Positions 23,352 to 31,363 of a stretch of DNA of 33,038 nucleotides are shown here, piece after piece. The stretch is from positions 1-33,038 of the forward strand of contig CANKWR010000018.1 in the NCBI GenBank assembly GCA_947487525.1, given 5' to 3'. The notes beneath the pieces are model-generated. The model ran no database searches, was not told the origin of the DNA, and saw only the letters and a list, made by a program, of their open reading frames with translations. Positions within the stretch are counted from its first letter, which is position 1. Each line of letters opens with the position of its first letter. The stretch is from Bacteroidota bacterium (lineage in GTDB: Bacteria > Bacteroidota > Bacteroidia > Chitinophagales > Chitinophagaceae). The position numbers and the translations under genes were made by a program.

Positions 23352-24140
23352 TTATTTTTTAATACGCTTATAGGTTTTGAATCCAACTGTTTTATTAGTC
23401 GCATCCATTGTTTCTTGCGTATACTCATCGGGACCATTAAATTTGATCTTAATATCGTATTTGCCATTAATGCCAGCACGATTAGATAAATCTAAATTTT
23501 CAGTCAACACTTCTTTATCTAAAGTAAATGTGCCATGACCCACCATAGTTTCCATTTTCTTAGTAGCGGTATCACTTACATATTTTGTTGCCCACATAAA
23601 GTGACCAGCATGATACACTTTATATTCATTGTACGTTTGCTCGCTCGTATCTTTCCCTTTAACCACAAGTGTTTTTGTTTGATGCCAAATACCATCTAAT
23701 GCAGAAGTACCTGATGCATCTACTTTAGTATAGTCCTCGGTGTTTTTATAACTCACTCCATTAGACATTAGGGAAGGAATCAATTGCGTATATCCTTTTT
23801 CATTGGTGGTGATTTCTAATTTTGCATTCCAAGCAGTATCTAATGAACCACTATTAAATATATTCGTTTCAGTAATGATGTTGCCGGCTTGTTGATAAGC
23901 ACCTGTTCCGAAACCTGCAGTAGAATCTTTATTAATACCAATGTAAAAATAACCTTCGCTGGTAAATACTTTATACTGAATATCTCCGGCTGCCGCAGTT
24001 TTTACAAAGTCGGTTTTGCCGTCGGTAATCACTTGTTTGTCAAGTTTGAATACCCCTTCTTGAGAAGACGATTTAGGTGCTTGATTACATCCCATCGCAA
24101 TGGCTACAATCGTAAAGCTTAAGAACAATGTTTTTTTCAT
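23352..24140 (-). CDS. Lipoprotein with two lipocalin-like repeats, function unknown
   Basis: A 262-residue protein with a lipoprotein signal (MKKTLFLSFTIVAIAMGCN, lipobox AMGC). The mature part seems to hold two related beta-rich halves. The first has IQYKVFTSEGYFYIGINKDS followed by AGNIITETNIFNSGS. The second has LDGIWHQTKTLVVKGKD, YNEYKVYHAGHFMWATKYVS and HGTFTLDKEVLTENLDLSN. The second half reads like the lipocalin-like DUF4488-type domains of Bacteroidota (DGIW, HFMWAT), but I am not certain of the family. It is probably anchored in a cell-envelope membrane. No partner genes are adjacent. Confidence 0.72.
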   Translation of the reverse strand: MKKTLFLSFTIVAIAMGCNQAPKSSSQEGVFKLDKQVITDGKTDFVKTAAAGDIQYKVFTSEGYFYIGINKDSTAGFGTGAYQQAGNIITETNIFNSGSLDTAWNAKLEITTNEKGYTQLIPSLMSNGVSYKNTEDYTKVDASGTSALDGIWHQTKTLVVKGKDTSEQTYNEYKVYHAGHFMWATKYVSDTATKKMETMVGHGTFTLDKEVLTENLDLSNRAGINGKYDIKIKFNGPDEYTQETMDATNKTVGFKTYKRIKK

Positions 24141-24293
24141 AGGGTTAATTTTAGTCTAATTTAAATAAGTAAATGCTGAATTAGGCAGATTCCCTTTAAA
24201 ATTTGTTCCTTTATAGCAATTTGACTACATAATTGGGGACAATTTGGGTAGGTTCAAGGCGAATTAGGATATTTGTATCCTAAACTTTTTGTT

Positions 24294-25454
24294 ATGGCAA
24301 TTTCAGTATGGGAACAATCCACTTACTATGCACCCAAGGACGTAGTCATTATTGGCTGTGGTTTTGTGGGATTGTGGACAGCGTATGAATTGATGCAAAA
24401 AAATCCCCAATTAAATATCACCATTCTAGAAAGAGGGGTGATTCCTTCCGGCGCAAGTACACGCAATGCAGGGTTTAGCTGTTTTGGAAGTGTGTCGGAA
24501 CTCATGTATGATGTGCAATTAATGGGGGAAGCCAATATGTTAGAAACGGTAAAAATGCGGTACGATGGATTACAAAGAATTCAAAAGGTATTTGACAAAG
24601 CCGAAATTGAATACAACCAATTTGGAGGATATGAGTTATTTGAAGATGGTGGCACGTATGATATTAAAAAATTAGATACCGATATTGCTTATCTAAATAA
24701 GGTATTGGCAACCGTTTTAAAAACACCCAAAAAAAATGGAAAATACCTTCCTATATACAGCAATGAAACAAAGCAAATAAAAAAATTAGGCTTTCAAAAA
24801 ATAAACGCGCTGGCCTTTAGTCCATTTGAAGGACAATTAAATTCAGCCAAATTAGTATTGGCTTTACAAAAAGCAGTGCAAGCAAAAGGGGTACAAATAT
24901 TATTCAATACCGAGGTGAAGAAATTTAAGTCCCATAAAAAAGGAGTAACCATCAAAACAAATCTAGAGGCTACTTTGGAAACAAAGCAATTATTAATCTG
25001 TACCAATGGATTTGCAAAACAATTATTGCCTGAGCTCGATGTGGTGCCAGCGAGAGGACAGGTATTTGTAACGGAACCCATTGCGAATTTAAAGTTCAAA
25101 GGTACTTTTCATTTTGACGAAGGATTTTATTATTTCAGAAATGTTGGTAATAGATTATTATTAGGAGGTGCCAGGAATAAAGATTTAAAAAATGAAAAAA
25201 CAACTTCCTTAGAAACTTCAAAGCTCATCCAACAAACATTGACTGATTTTATGATGAAGCGTATATTACCTAAAGGATCCAAAAAACCAAAAATTGAATT
25301 AAAGTGGAGTGGTACCATGGGAATGGGCAGTATCAAAAAACCTATTATTCAAAAAGTGCAGCCCAATGTATATTGCGCAGTGCGTATGAGCGGTATGGGC
25401 GTAGCCATTGCACCCATTGTTGCACAAAAGGCAGTACAATTAATGAAGCATTAA
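24294..25454 (+). CDS. DAO-family FAD-dependent oxidoreductase
   Basis: A 386-residue amine/amino-acid oxidase-type flavoprotein. The FAD dinucleotide motif is VVIIGCGFVGLWTAYEL (about residue 17), followed by ILERGVIPSGASTRNAGFSC, typical of glycine oxidase/PuuB-like members (GASxRNxG). GFYYFRNVGNRLLLGGARN and GTMGMGSIKKPIIQKV complete the family pattern near the C-terminus. The substrate is unknown and no catabolic cluster surrounds it. I start at ATG 24294; the open frame also has an upstream TTG at 24273 with nothing conserved between. It ends 38 bp before trmB. Confidence 0.85.
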   Translation: MAISVWEQSTYYAPKDVVIIGCGFVGLWTAYELMQKNPQLNITILERGVIPSGASTRNAGFSCFGSVSELMYDVQLMGEANMLETVKMRYDGLQRIQKVFDKAEIEYNQFGGYELFEDGGTYDIKKLDTDIAYLNKVLATVLKTPKKNGKYLPIYSNETKQIKKLGFQKINALAFSPFEGQLNSAKLVLALQKAVQAKGVQILFNTEVKKFKSHKKGVTIKTNLEATLETKQLLICTNGFAKQLLPELDVVPARGQVFVTEPIANLKFKGTFHFDEGFYYFRNVGNRLLLGGARNKDLKNEKTTSLETSKLIQQTLTDFMMKRILPKGSKKPKIELKWSGTMGMGSIKKPIIQKVQPNVYCAVRMSGMGVAIAPIVAQKAVQLMKH

Positions 25455-25480
25455 ATCGCTTCAAGTAATTCACTAAGAAG

Positions 25481-25488
25481 TATATTTG
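25481..25488 (+). promoter_or_regulatory. -7-like element before trmB
   Basis: TATATTTG is an exact TAnnTTTG match ending four bases before the trmB ATG, implying a leaderless or very short-leader transcript. No -33 TTG is seen at the expected distance. Confidence 0.35.
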
Positions 25489-25492
25489 CGCT

Positions 25493-26344
25493 ATGGGGCA
25501 GAAAAAATTAATCAAGTTTGCGGCGATTAAGGAATATGAAAATGTATTGGAATATCCGCAGGATATGCCTGGTAAATGGAATGCCTTTTTTAAGGAGTTG
25601 GCAAAGGGAACCAAGCCAATTGTATTAGAAGAATTGCCTAATTCACCGTCTGCACAAAATGCCACCACCCATCCACTCGTACTTGAGCTCGCTTGTGGAA
25701 GAGGTGAGTATGCGGTGGGCTTGGGGCGCATGTTCCCAAATCAACATTTTGTAGGACTTGATTTAAAGGGCAACCGTATCTGGAAAGGGGCCAGCATTGC
25801 CAACCGAGACGGTTTAAAAAATGTGGCTTTTATTAGAACACAAATAGATCAAGTAACACAATATTTTGCCAAAGAGGAAGTAAGTGAAATTTGGATTACT
25901 TTTCCCGATCCGCAATTAAGGCTATCGAAGGCAAAGAAGCGTTTAACGCATCCTAAATATTTACGTTTATATCAGCAGTTTTTGAAAAAAGACGACGCTT
26001 CTAATACCACGGGTTTAGTTCATTTAAAAACAGATAGCCCCAATTTATACCTTTTCACCAAAACAGTCATTGAGTTATTTGGACTCACCTTAATTACGGC
26101 TACCGACGATTTATACAGTACTGCATTTATGCAATCTGATAAATGGGATGACAGATGCAGTATTAAAACATATTACGAAGGATTAAACATTGCAAGTAGT
26201 AATCGAATACATTATATTCAATTTAAATTGGACAAAGAGCTGCCGCTGGAATTAGACGAAAAATTAAAAGAAATGATTGCTGAATTTGAAGTGACCGAAA
26301 CCCATGATAGTTTAGCACGTAATGGAAAACAAGCAATGGAATAA
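25493..26344 (+). CDS. trmB: tRNA (guanine-N7-)-methyltransferase
   Basis: An SAM-dependent methyltransferase that forms m7G46 in the tRNA variable loop. The Rossmann core has LVLELACGRGEYAVGLGRMF (SAM motif I), HFVGLDLKGNRIWKGA and the diagnostic EIWITFPDPQLR, then KKRLTHPKYLRLYQQFL and the HLKTDSPNLYLFT strand. The 283-residue length exceeds the roughly 240 of E. coli. The extra residues lie in the N-terminal lead and a C-terminal helix (LDEKLKEMIAEFEVTET). Probably first gene of a short operon with the next two. Of note, the tRNA-like RNA at 15 kb has its odd insertion at exactly the region this enzyme modifies in normal tRNAs. Confidence 0.92.
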   Translation: MGQKKLIKFAAIKEYENVLEYPQDMPGKWNAFFKELAKGTKPIVLEELPNSPSAQNATTHPLVLELACGRGEYAVGLGRMFPNQHFVGLDLKGNRIWKGASIANRDGLKNVAFIRTQIDQVTQYFAKEEVSEIWITFPDPQLRLSKAKKRLTHPKYLRLYQQFLKKDDASNTTGLVHLKTDSPNLYLFTKTVIELFGLTLITATDDLYSTAFMQSDKWDDRCSIKTYYEGLNIASSNRIHYIQFKLDKELPLELDEKLKEMIAEFEVTETHDSLARNGKQAME

Positions 26345-26381
26345 TTGAGAATAGAATTGAAAAGAAAAGATAATAACAAAA

Positions 26382-26594
26382 ATGATCAAAGATGTCGATT
26401 ATTATATAGACCCAAAAGGTAAATGGGTATTCACCTCAGTTTATCATGAAGCAAGAGGATACTGCTGTGGTGAAGCATGCAAGCATTGTCCCTACGATTA
26501 TGAAGCGGTTCCAGAACCCTTAAAAACACGTGCACAATTAATTAGGATAACACTTAATAAAAATTCGTCCGATGCAATACACCCCAAAGACTAA
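26382..26594 (+). CDS. DUF5522-family small cysteine-rich protein
   Basis: A 70-residue protein with the DUF5522 pattern: DYYIDPKGKWVFTSVYHEAR followed by GYCCGEACKHCPYDYE. Four cysteines (CC..C..C) and nearby histidines could hold a metal such as zinc or an Fe-S cluster, but I cannot decide which. The function is unknown in the family. It lies 37 bp after trmB and overlaps the next gene by 23 bp in another frame, so the three are likely translated from one mRNA. Confidence 0.82.
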   Translation: MIKDVDYYIDPKGKWVFTSVYHEARGYCCGEACKHCPYDYEAVPEPLKTRAQLIRITLNKNSSDAIHPKD

Positions 26595-26919
26595 GGACTT
26601 TTTTCAAAATGTATTTGATATAGTGCGCTTAATCCCAAAGGGGCGTGTAACAAGTTATGGCACAATTGCGAAATACATTGGCACGGGTGGAAGTTCCAGA
26701 ATGGTGGGTTGGGCAATGAATGCATCCCATGGAGTAAAACCAAAAGTGCCTGCACATCGAGTGGTAAATCGCAATGGCATGCTTACGGGTAAAGCGCATT
26801 TTGAAACACCTTCAAAAATGCAAGAGCTCTTAGAAAAAGAAAAAATTAAAGTTGAAAAGGAAACTGTAGTGGACTTTGAAAAAATATTTTGGGATCCGGC
26901 TATTGAACTAAGTATTTAA
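26572..26919 (+). CDS. MGMT-family alkyltransferase-like protein lacking the active cysteine
   Basis: A 115-residue protein of the O6-alkylguanine-DNA alkyltransferase DNA-binding domain: FDIVRLIPKGRVTSYGTIAK, SSRMVGWAMNAS (recognition helix and arginine finger) and VPAHRVVNRNGMLTG. The catalytic PCHRV motif reads PAHRV, so the alkyl-accepting cysteine is alanine. Such ATL proteins flip out damaged bases and hand them to nucleotide excision repair and cannot reverse damage themselves. It overlaps the DUF5522 gene by 23 bp. A terminator follows, so the operon ends here. Confidence 0.88.
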   Translation: MQYTPKTKDFFQNVFDIVRLIPKGRVTSYGTIAKYIGTGGSSRMVGWAMNASHGVKPKVPAHRVVNRNGMLTGKAHFETPSKMQELLEKEKIKVEKETVVDFEKIFWDPAIELSI

Positions 26920-26951
26920 ATATTAGCAATTTAAATAATAGCAAACTGCAT

Positions 26952-26985
26952 AAAAAAGGAGTAAATCAGTTCACTCCTTTTTTTA
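26952..26985. terminator. Bidirectional intrinsic terminator
   Basis: AAAAAAGGAGT pairs with ACTCCTTTTTT around an eight- to ten-base loop between convergent genes. A-runs and T-runs on both sides allow termination of the trmB operon and of the oxidase-assembly cluster. Confidence 0.85.
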
Positions 26986-26997
26986 TTAAGTATTCGC

Positions 26998-27582
26998 TTA
27001 GTTATAGTAAGGTTTAATCATCCAATACACCAATGGACCAGTGGCTGCAACATAAAACCAAATAGGCCACATACGTTTTGCCAAATCTTTATGACGCGCA
27101 TACTCTCCTGTTAATCCCCGATAAGCGGTAAACAAAATAAAGGGTAAGCTAGTGGCAGCTAGCACAATATGGGTACTTAACAATATTAAATAAAATGGAC
27201 GTGTATTGCCTACCAGCTCCACTTCCACTGCGTCAACTGTTCCATCAAAGTTGGCATCTCCATACTTAGCCTCTCCCGCAAACAAATGGTGGGCGATATA
27301 GGTTACCAAAAATAATACTGACAGTAACATAGCAAACAACATTAAATTTTTGTGTAATTGATAATTGTTATTCTTAACCGCAATTAAAGCAACTACTAAT
27401 AAAATGCAAACGCAGGTATTTAATATTGCATTGATTAATGCAAAAATATGTTTGTCAAAAGGCAATTCCACTTCAAGCGAAAACTTGCTTAAAAAAGTAA
27501 CGGCAACAAAAACCACTACCGAGAAAATACCTATTAATAATTTTGCTTTTTTGTCATTCTTTTGAATAGAAGGTGCTAACAT
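26998..27582 (-). CDS. DUF420 membrane protein with EF-hand-like loop, oxidase cluster
   Basis: A 194-residue membrane protein with five hydrophobic segments, matching DUF420, a family found next to cytochrome oxidase assembly genes. Conserved histidines appear in NYQLHKNLMLFAML, YIAHHLFAGE, STHIVLAATSLP and ARHKDLAKRMWPIWFYVAATG. In the loop after the HH helix it carries GDANFDGTVDAVEVE, which has the DxNxDGxVD spacing of an EF-hand or dockerin calcium loop. I do not know this from standard DUF420 members. Last gene of the minus-strand oxidase block, 43 bp after the SCO gene. Confidence 0.85.
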   Translation of the reverse strand: MLAPSIQKNDKKAKLLIGIFSVVVFVAVTFLSKFSLEVELPFDKHIFALINAILNTCVCILLVVALIAVKNNNYQLHKNLMLFAMLLSVLFLVTYIAHHLFAGEAKYGDANFDGTVDAVEVELVGNTRPFYLILLSTHIVLAATSLPFILFTAYRGLTGEYARHKDLAKRMWPIWFYVAATGPLVYWMIKPYYN

Positions 27583-27625
27583 AAATACATTTTATTTATA
27601 ATAAATTAACTTATTTTGTTTAGTG

Positions 27626-28438
27626 TTAATTCTTTTGTCTGGTGCTGGTGAAGTAATATACAAAGCCACCCACCAACACTGCAATTATTAACCATAACCA
27701 ACTAAGATCAATAATATCTTGGAAAATTTTGCTCTTGCGGTTCTTATCTTTCTCTAACATAATGTACCCCACATCCTTTGCTAATTTCAAAAGCGAAGCC
27801 GAATCTAAGCCATTGTAATATCCGCGCACTTTCATGTCTCTATCAATCAATACAAAACGACTGGTATGGACAAAGTCAACACTTACCGGTTCGTTACTAA
27901 ACTTGTCCACCTTCATTTCCTCAAAAGCAAAATTATAAATAGAATCTCTATTGCCTGTTAGTAGCCACCAATTATCAGCAATCACATCCATTTTATTGGC
28001 GTACTCTCTTAACACTGAAACACTATCTCTTTGTGGATCTACCGATAAGGACATAAACTGAACAATGCTGGTGTCCACTTGCTTCTTGTATTTGCTTCCT
28101 CCTACAATAAAAGATTGTTGGATTTTTGACATATTGCGTGTAAGCTTGGGGCAAATACTACCACAGCTGGTAAAGAAAAAATCTAAGATTATTATTTTAC
28201 CTCTTTGATCATATAAGTTGACGGTATCTCCCAATTGATTTACCAAACGAATATTTTTTGTCGTATGCCAAACACTATCTGATACCTTTTTTCCTTTTTC
28301 TACTTTTTCGACCACGGTATCCAATAAATAATGTCGAGGCATTACTACGGCTGTATCGCTGGCATGCTTTAGCCACAAATAACAAAGTACAGGTATGATT
28401 AAAGCAATGAATAGGCCGTAAAACGATTTTTTAGACAT
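27626..28438 (-). CDS. SCO1/SenC-family copper chaperone
   Basis: A 270-residue thioredoxin-fold protein that delivers copper to the CuA site of cytochrome oxidase subunit II. An N-terminal membrane segment (LFIALIIPVLCYLWL) anchors it. The copper-binding site is visible as IILDFFFTSCGSICPKLT (CxxxCP) with a partner histidine in VDFVHTSRFVLIDRD. A second C-terminal membrane segment (LSWLWLIIAVLVGGFVYYF) is an addition to the simplest SCO layout. It lies between subunit IV and the DUF420 gene in the same orientation. Confidence 0.9.
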   Translation of the reverse strand: MSKKSFYGLFIALIIPVLCYLWLKHASDTAVVMPRHYLLDTVVEKVEKGKKVSDSVWHTTKNIRLVNQLGDTVNLYDQRGKIIILDFFFTSCGSICPKLTRNMSKIQQSFIVGGSKYKKQVDTSIVQFMSLSVDPQRDSVSVLREYANKMDVIADNWWLLTGNRDSIYNFAFEEMKVDKFSNEPVSVDFVHTSRFVLIDRDMKVRGYYNGLDSASLLKLAKDVGYIMLEKDKNRKSKIFQDIIDLSWLWLIIAVLVGGFVYYFTSTRQKN

Positions 28439-28495
28439 ACTAATTTTTGATAAGCAAAGTTACAAAGTAAAGCCTATATGACATTGGATAAAGAC

Positions 28496-28525
28496 AAAAA
28501 ACCACCCTGTAGAGGATGGTTTTTT
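28496..28525 (-). terminator. Hairpin between subunit IV and SCO genes
   Basis: AAAAAACCA..CC pairs with GG.TGGTTTTTT around a short loop, with a T-run on both strands. It could stop or attenuate transcription from the oxidase genes before the SCO-DUF420 pair. Confidence 0.7.
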
Positions 28526-28542
28526 AATATTCTTAGGATCTA

Positions 28543-29007
28543 CTATTTGTGGTCTTCTGGTGCTTTGTGCTCGCCTTCTTTGGAAGCGTCTTTTTCATGC
28601 GTCGGTTTCTCAGCACCATGTGCGTCATGCTCCTTTTTTTCCACCTTGATCGTTGCTTGCTCCTTAAAATGAGGGTTGTAATCATTGCGCAAATTTCTAA
28701 ATGAATTACCATCCGCTAAAAAAGCAATGATAAACCAAATAAACAATGCCAAAGGCACTATAATGGTCATGATTAAGTTTTTTAATTCATGCTTTAAGTG
28801 CATAAAGTAAGCAACAATATAAAATGCTTTAGCCAACATTAGTATAATAATAACGCCTTTAATAGCTAAACGTAATCCTGCTGAAGTAATACCAATCATC
28901 CAAAAACCCAAAATCAATTCCACAATCGTTAATACAGAAAGGATAATCGTTACCTTTTTGATTTCTGCAATTACATCGTGGTGCTCAGCGTGTGTATCTT
29001 GTGACAT
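28543..29007 (-). CDS. Cytochrome c oxidase subunit IV-like protein
   Basis: A 154-residue protein with three membrane segments (VTIILSVLTIVELILGFWM, LAIKGVIIILMLAKAFYIVA, MTIIVPLALFIWFIIAFLA), the layout of bacterial oxidase subunit IV (CtaF/CyoD-like). Both ends are rich in His and acidic residues (MSQDTHAEHHD; C-terminal KKEHDAHGAEKPTHEK), which could bind metal (inference). I start at MSQDT, since the 11 codons upstream to 29040 look like leader. It lies 51 bp downstream of a subunit III gene. Confidence 0.83.
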   Translation of the reverse strand: MSQDTHAEHHDVIAEIKKVTIILSVLTIVELILGFWMIGITSAGLRLAIKGVIIILMLAKAFYIVAYFMHLKHELKNLIMTIIVPLALFIWFIIAFLADGNSFRNLRNDYNPHFKEQATIKVEKKEHDAHGAEKPTHEKDASKEGEHKAPEDHK

Positions 29008-29058
29008 AGAATTTCTTTTTTCAATATTTTTAAAACGCAATTAAGCGTTAAAATTTGT

Positions 29059-29745
29059 TTACAATAAGTAGAAGCAAGTGAATACAAATACCCACACTAA
29101 GTCTACAAAGTGCCAGTACAATCCTGCTTTTTCAATCATTAAATAATGTCCTCTTTGTTCGAACTTATCCATCAAAGTCATAATTAACATCACAATATTA
29201 ATCACTACCCCACTAAATACGTGGAAGCCGTGGAAACCAGTAATGGTAAAAAAGAAGTTAGTAAAGTTGCTAGTAGAAGCGGTGCCATCCGCATTCATAA
29301 ACGGATTCATACCCCACCATGCACCTTCATGGTGTAAGTGATTCCACTCCCAAGCTTGACAACTTAAAAAAGCGATACCCCCAATGATGGTCCAAATCAT
29401 ATTTCTAACGACGCCCTTTTTGTCCATCATTTTTCCTGCATGCACTGCAAGTACCATGGTTACAGAACTTACAATCAAAATAAAGGTCATGACAGACACA
29501 AACACCAATGGTGCATTCACGCCTTCTGGCGCAAAAGGAAAACTTTTAAATACTAAGTTCGGGTCAGGCCATCCATTCGTAGAAAAACGAACGGTACCAT
29601 AGGAAATTAAGAATGCGCCAAAAGTAAATGCGTCACTCATTAAAAAGTACCACATCATTACTTTACCATATTCTACATCAAAAGGGCTTTTCCCTCCGTT
29701 CCACCATTTTGCTTCCTTAGTTGAAGCGGTTGTTACATTTGACAT
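29059..29745 (-). CDS. Cytochrome c oxidase subunit III (second copy)
   Basis: A 228-residue heme-copper oxidase subunit III. It has GKVMMWYFLMSDAFTFGAFL, where the carboxylate near the start of the fold is replaced by Asp, then SCQAWEWNHLHHEG, TITGFHGFHVFSGV and AGLYWHFVDLVWVFVFTCFY, the family's terminal signature. I start at MSNVTTASTKEAKWW; the frame runs 38 codons further upstream but would overlap the preceding subunit III gene and has no family counterpart. Subunit III supports proton uptake and stability of subunit I. It is longer than its neighbour, with a loop containing MNPFMNADGTAS. Confidence 0.9.
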   Translation of the reverse strand: MSNVTTASTKEAKWWNGGKSPFDVEYGKVMMWYFLMSDAFTFGAFLISYGTVRFSTNGWPDPNLVFKSFPFAPEGVNAPLVFVSVMTFILIVSSVTMVLAVHAGKMMDKKGVVRNMIWTIIGGIAFLSCQAWEWNHLHHEGAWWGMNPFMNADGTASTSNFTNFFFTITGFHGFHVFSGVVINIVMLIMTLMDKFEQRGHYLMIEKAGLYWHFVDLVWVFVFTCFYLL

Positions 29746-29819
29746 GTGCTGTTTCGATTTCAGTGCAAAAATATTGGCTATCAAGGATATTTCACAAAAA
29801 TACCCCAGTTTTTTTGGGC

Positions 29820-30395
29820 TTAGCCGACCCAATTTAGGAATACAAAAAGGTACACCCAAAGTATATCTACAAAATGCCAGTAATTGGATATTAACTTAAC
29901 CGGCATTTCATTATTTAATGCATTTTTAGCCGAAAACGCCTTTAAACTGATCCAGATAAGAGCAATTACCCCGCCAATCACGTGAATCATGTGTAAAAGT
30001 GTAATCACGAACAAAAAGGAGGCTGCTGAATTGCTTCTTGGACCAATTAAGGAAATGCTATTTCCCTCCAAAGCCTTGAAGCCCTGTGCTTGTAAAATCA
30101 CGAAGACCACGCCCAAAATAGCGGTTAGGGATAAAAATCCACGATACTGATTTTCATTTTGTTCCTTGAATTTTTTAACGGCCATTTGGATGGTAAAGCT
30201 ACTTAGTAAAATAACCACGGTTGAAATAATAAAAACGGTAGGCATTTCAAATTCCAACCAATTGGCCTGGCTTTTTTTAACAATATAGGCACTGGTTAAA
30301 CCAGCGAACATCATCACAATGCTTCCCAATCCTCCCCATAAATAAAAAAAATAGGGATGTGTTTTTTTCTTTTCGGTTAATAATTCTGTTGACAT
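29820..30395 (-). CDS. Cytochrome c oxidase subunit III (first copy)
   Basis: A 191-residue subunit III with five membrane segments. Motifs: HPYFFYLWGGLGSIVMMFAG, ILQAQGFKAL, SFLFVITLLHMIHVIGGVIA and NYWHFVDILWVYLFVFLNWV. It is the shorter of two adjacent, divergent subunit III genes. Paired subunit III genes are usual in Bacteroidota oxidase operons. It lies 24 bp after cyoE on the same strand and is probably cotranscribed with it. Confidence 0.9.
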   Translation of the reverse strand: MSTELLTEKKKTHPYFFYLWGGLGSIVMMFAGLTSAYIVKKSQANWLEFEMPTVFIISTVVILLSSFTIQMAVKKFKEQNENQYRGFLSLTAILGVVFVILQAQGFKALEGNSISLIGPRSNSAASFLFVITLLHMIHVIGGVIALIWISLKAFSAKNALNNEMPVKLISNYWHFVDILWVYLFVFLNWVG

Positions 30396-30419
30396 AAAAA
30401 AAATTTAATAATACTGATA

Positions 30420-31277
30420 TTATATTTTATCGGCTAATAAGGATAAGTACACTACGGGTAAATAAATGTAGCTACTAAACATCACGCGCCTAGCTGCAGG
30501 AACACCCATGTTTTGATATAATCTAACGCATTGAACGACTATAAAAATATTGGCAATTAATACCACCCACATACTCCAAGTACCTGTCATGCCTAAATAG
30601 TAAGGCAAGAATCCAATGGGTACCATGAGTACGGCATACATGATAGATTGCAATGCAGTAAAACGTGTTGGCCCTTCCTTTGCAGGTAATAATTTAAAAC
30701 CTACTCTAGAATAATCGGCATGGGATACCCAAGCAATAGCCCAAAAATGGGGGAACTGCCATAAAAACTGAATCAATAATAAAATCCATCCACCAGCACT
30801 AAATTCATTGGTGGCAGCAACCCATCCAATTAAACAAGGAATGGCACCAGGAAAAGCGCCTACCAATACGGCAATTGAATTCACCTTTTTTAAAGGCGTA
30901 TAAATAAATGCATATAAAAACAAACTAAACGCAGACAAGAGTGCTGAAGCAATATTAAAATACAACATTAATCCTACGCCCAATACGCCCGTGATCATCG
31001 CAAAAATATACGCTTGTTGTTGTGTCAAACGCCCCGCAGCGACTGGACGATTGCTCGTGCGCTTCATTTGCGCATCGGTCTCTTTTTCAACCGCTTGATT
31101 AATGGCATTCGCGCTTCCGGTAATACACAAACCAGCAAAGGTTAATAATAAAATATTGAACCAGTCAAAGCCCACCACATTCGGCGCCATCTGAAAACAA
31201 ATTACACAAGTAAACACCACAGTAAAACTGAGTGTGAACTTCATGAGTTGCCCGTAATTTTTTAAAGTAGCTTTCAC
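30420..31277 (-). CDS. cyoE: Protoheme IX farnesyltransferase (heme O synthase)
   Basis: A UbiA-superfamily membrane prenyltransferase that adds farnesyl to heme B to make heme O, the substrate for CtaA (encoded at 3.5 kb). The catalytic motif is NAINQAVEKETDAQMKRTSN, an NxxxxxxExxxD-type site with the following RTxxRP. AIAWVSHADYSRVGFKLLP is the second conserved region. About eight membrane segments; 285 residues is normal. The terminator at 31322-31354 separates it from ctaD, so it should have its own promoter or receive read-through. Confidence 0.92.
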   Translation of the reverse strand: MKATLKNYGQLMKFTLSFTVVFTCVICFQMAPNVVGFDWFNILLLTFAGLCITGSANAINQAVEKETDAQMKRTSNRPVAAGRLTQQQAYIFAMITGVLGVGLMLYFNIASALLSAFSLFLYAFIYTPLKKVNSIAVLVGAFPGAIPCLIGWVAATNEFSAGGWILLLIQFLWQFPHFWAIAWVSHADYSRVGFKLLPAKEGPTRFTALQSIMYAVLMVPIGFLPYYLGMTGTWSMWVVLIANIFIVVQCVRLYQNMGVPAARRVMFSSYIYLPVVYLSLLADKI

Positions 31278-31321
31278 TTATTTGGTTTCAATGAAAATCG
31301 AAAATTAAATAACCCTATTTG

Positions 31322-31354
31322 AAAAAAATTATGCCCTGATTGAACAGGGCATAA
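31322..31354 (-). terminator. Intrinsic terminator after ctaD
   Basis: A perfect 10-bp stem TTATGCCCTG/CAGGGCATAA with a six-base loop. Read on the minus strand it is followed by a seven-T run. It lies 9 bp beyond the ctaD stop codon. Confidence 0.88.
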
Positions 31355-31363
31355 TCAAAAATA

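Noticed and set aside
29746..29859. N-terminal extension of the second subunit III
   Set aside because: It would overlap the preceding subunit III gene, has no counterpart in the family, and a better ATG exists at 29745.
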